From Syntrophobacterales bacterium (lineage in GTDB: Bacteria; Desulfobacterota; Syntrophia; Syntrophales; JAAYKM01), in NCBI GenBank assembly GCA_031285215.1, contig JAITWQ010000125.1, positions 1-6,857 on the forward strand: 6,857 bases of DNA, written 5' to 3'. Both the position numbers and the translations under genes were made by a program. Below, one piece after another: positions 5,885 through 6,857 of the stretch (position 1 is its first letter; every line of letters starts with the position of its first letter). A model generated the notes under the pieces. The model made no database searches and was not told the DNA's origin. It saw only the letters and a list, made by a program, of their open reading frames with translations.

Positions 5885-6168
5885 GTTCGCAGATGTCGCA
5901 AGATGTGAGAGAAGGGACTTTTTATTTTGATCCTCAAGACGGCATCTACGAAGATCATTTCCCCGCCTGTCCCGTTGTGCCGGGGAGTTTGATTATTCAA
6001 TCCTTTGTGAATCTCGTTTCTGCACCGGCGGGAATTGATTCTTTTCGTTTTCTCTCTTTTATTGAGCCGGGGCATTATACTTGGCGCATTGAAGAAAAAC
6101 CGGACAGGTGGAACTGTTTCCTTTTTCAAGGCGGGCAAGTGGCGGCGCAGGGAGTATTGCGACGATGA
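5881..6168 (+). CDS. Short hotdog-fold FabZ/FabA-like protein, probable biotin precursor synthesis
   Basis: A 95-residue protein starting at GTG 5881, which overlaps the bioA stop by 4 nt (GTGA); ATG 5893 is an alternative start. The stretch YEDHFPACPVVPGSLIIQSF (23-42) matches the active-site region of 3-hydroxyacyl-ACP dehydratases, HFPxxPxxPGxLxxE. His26 corresponds to the FabZ catalytic histidine. The catalytic acidic residue of FabZ, 14 residues later, is Gln40 here. FabZ is usually about 140-150 residues, so this is a minimal hotdog domain. Family membership is well supported by the motif; activity as a dehydratase is doubtful. Position between bioA and an FabG-like reductase, with coupling to both, suggests a role on acyl-ACP intermediates leading to pimeloyl-ACP. 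It might instead bind acyl chains or be a partner subunit. Confidence 0.78.
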   Translation: MSSQMSQDVREGTFYFDPQDGIYEDHFPACPVVPGSLIIQSFVNLVSAPAGIDSFRFLSFIEPGHYTWRIEEKPDRWNCFLFQGGQVAAQGVLRR

Positions 6169-6857
6169 AACAAGCTGGCGGAGAAAATAGCTGCCTGATT
6201 CTGGGCGGTACCTGCGAACTGGCCTTATCACTGGCGCCCATGCTGATGGCTGAGGGAATCCGCCCCGTCATGACTTGGCGAAACTCCGCCGGTCAGGAAC
6301 GAATCGTATCTCATTTGACAAACTGGCAGGGACAATACGAAACTGTACACTTGGATTTGAGTGATAGCCGGTCATTTACGGATATTATCCCCCGCGCCTT
6401 TGACTGTTTGGTTGATTTTGCCCATGGTCATTACGAATCCCTTGTCTCCAGTGCCGATATGGAGCGGGTCGGCCATTATTTCGCGGAAAATGTTACGGCC
6501 AGAGCCGTTCTTTTGCAATATGTAACCCGCATGATGTTAACCAGAAAAAAGGGGCGTCTCGTTTATGTTTCCTCTTCTGCGGCAGAGCGTCCTGCCGCCG
6601 GTCAGGGATTTTACGGAGCGGCCAAGCGCGCTTCGGAGGCTTTGTATCAAAATTGCGGTTTGGAGCTGGGCAAGCGGGGTATCACCGCCGCAATTTTGCG
6701 GATAGGTTATGTGGATGCGGGCCGGGGACGGGTTTTTTTGCGGGAGAAACCGGAGGCGATCAAACAAATTCCCGTGGAGCGCCCTTTGACAGTGCAGGAG
6801 GTAGCAGAGGCCATTTTATTTCTTCTCTCTCCCGGCGCGTATGGAATCAATGCTTCT
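6165..6857 (+). CDS. Short-chain dehydrogenase/reductase, FabG-like, 3' end cut by window edge
   Basis: ATG 6165 overlaps the previous stop (ATGA) and follows AGGGAG by 10 nt. The 231 codons read are nearly a full SDR (about 245 residues). Seen: a Rossmann start CLILGGTCELA (10-20), Asn109, VYVSSSA with Ser137, and Y150-x3-K154 (YGAAK), together the SDR catalytic tetrad. The end, EVAEAILFLLSPGAYGINAS, resembles the FabG C-terminus before its usual glycine-rich close. FabG-type enzymes reduce 3-oxoacyl-ACP with NADPH. Unlike FabG, the second and third glycines of TGxxxGxG are Glu18 and Ala20, and the NNAG motif reads DFAH (84-87). The catalytic residues are intact, so it is probably active but specialised. 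Gene context suggests reduction of a pimelate-precursor acyl-ACP. Confidence 0.85.
   Translation, partial: MKQAGGENSCLILGGTCELALSLAPMLMAEGIRPVMTWRNSAGQERIVSHLTNWQGQYETVHLDLSDSRSFTDIIPRAFDCLVDFAHGHYESLVSSADMERVGHYFAENVTARAVLLQYVTRMMLTRKKGRLVYVSSSAAERPAAGQGFYGAAKRASEALYQNCGLELGKRGITAAILRIGYVDAGRGRVFLREKPEAIKQIPVERPLTVQEVAEAILFLLSPGAYGINAS

Overview
The window reads as chromosomal DNA from an obligately anaerobic bacterium, most likely a Desulfobacterota (sulfate-reducer-like) relative. Three things point there: a radical SAM heme-pathway enzyme of the AhbC type (siroheme-dependent heme route, typical of sulfate reducers and archaea), a biotin synthase whose cysteine pattern resembles the class reported from obligate anaerobes, and a biotin gene order (bioB, birA, bioA, then fatty-acid-synthesis-like genes) that I recall from Desulfovibrio-type genomes. 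No taxonomic marker gene is present, so this is inference.

Layout. Positions 1-1178 (minus) hold nearly all of ahbC, running off the left edge. A 306-bp gap (1179-1484) has no convincing gene but contains a strong hairpin and a small dyad. bioB follows on the minus strand (1485-2468). The 118-bp region between bioB and the divergent birA carries a clear BirA operator (GTCAACC, 14-nt spacer, GGTTGAC) that overlaps predicted promoters in both directions. birA (2587-3945, plus) is a complete biotin-protein ligase/repressor whose stop codon is missing; its frame runs on into about 120 residues of AT-rich, unrelated sequence. That tail and a second orphan ORF (4000-4467) form a low-GC island of about 0.9 kb lying between birA and bioA. 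From 4517 the sequence returns to host-like composition: bioA, a short hotdog-fold protein and an FabG-like short-chain dehydrogenase (cut by the right edge) are linked by 4-nt stop/start overlaps and look like one translationally coupled operon.

How it works together. BioA and BioB catalyse two of the late biotin steps. BirA attaches biotin to carboxylases and, when biotin is plentiful, should repress its own gene and bioB from the shared operator. The dehydratase-like and reductase-like genes in the bioA operon suggest a dedicated route to the pimeloyl precursor, built from specialised copies of fatty-acid elongation enzymes. Both depart from the usual signatures: Gln replaces the FabZ catalytic Glu, and the SDR glycine and NNAG motifs are altered. 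This pair is the most interesting functional candidate in the window; the birA fusion and the island that interrupts the biotin locus are the most interesting structural ones.
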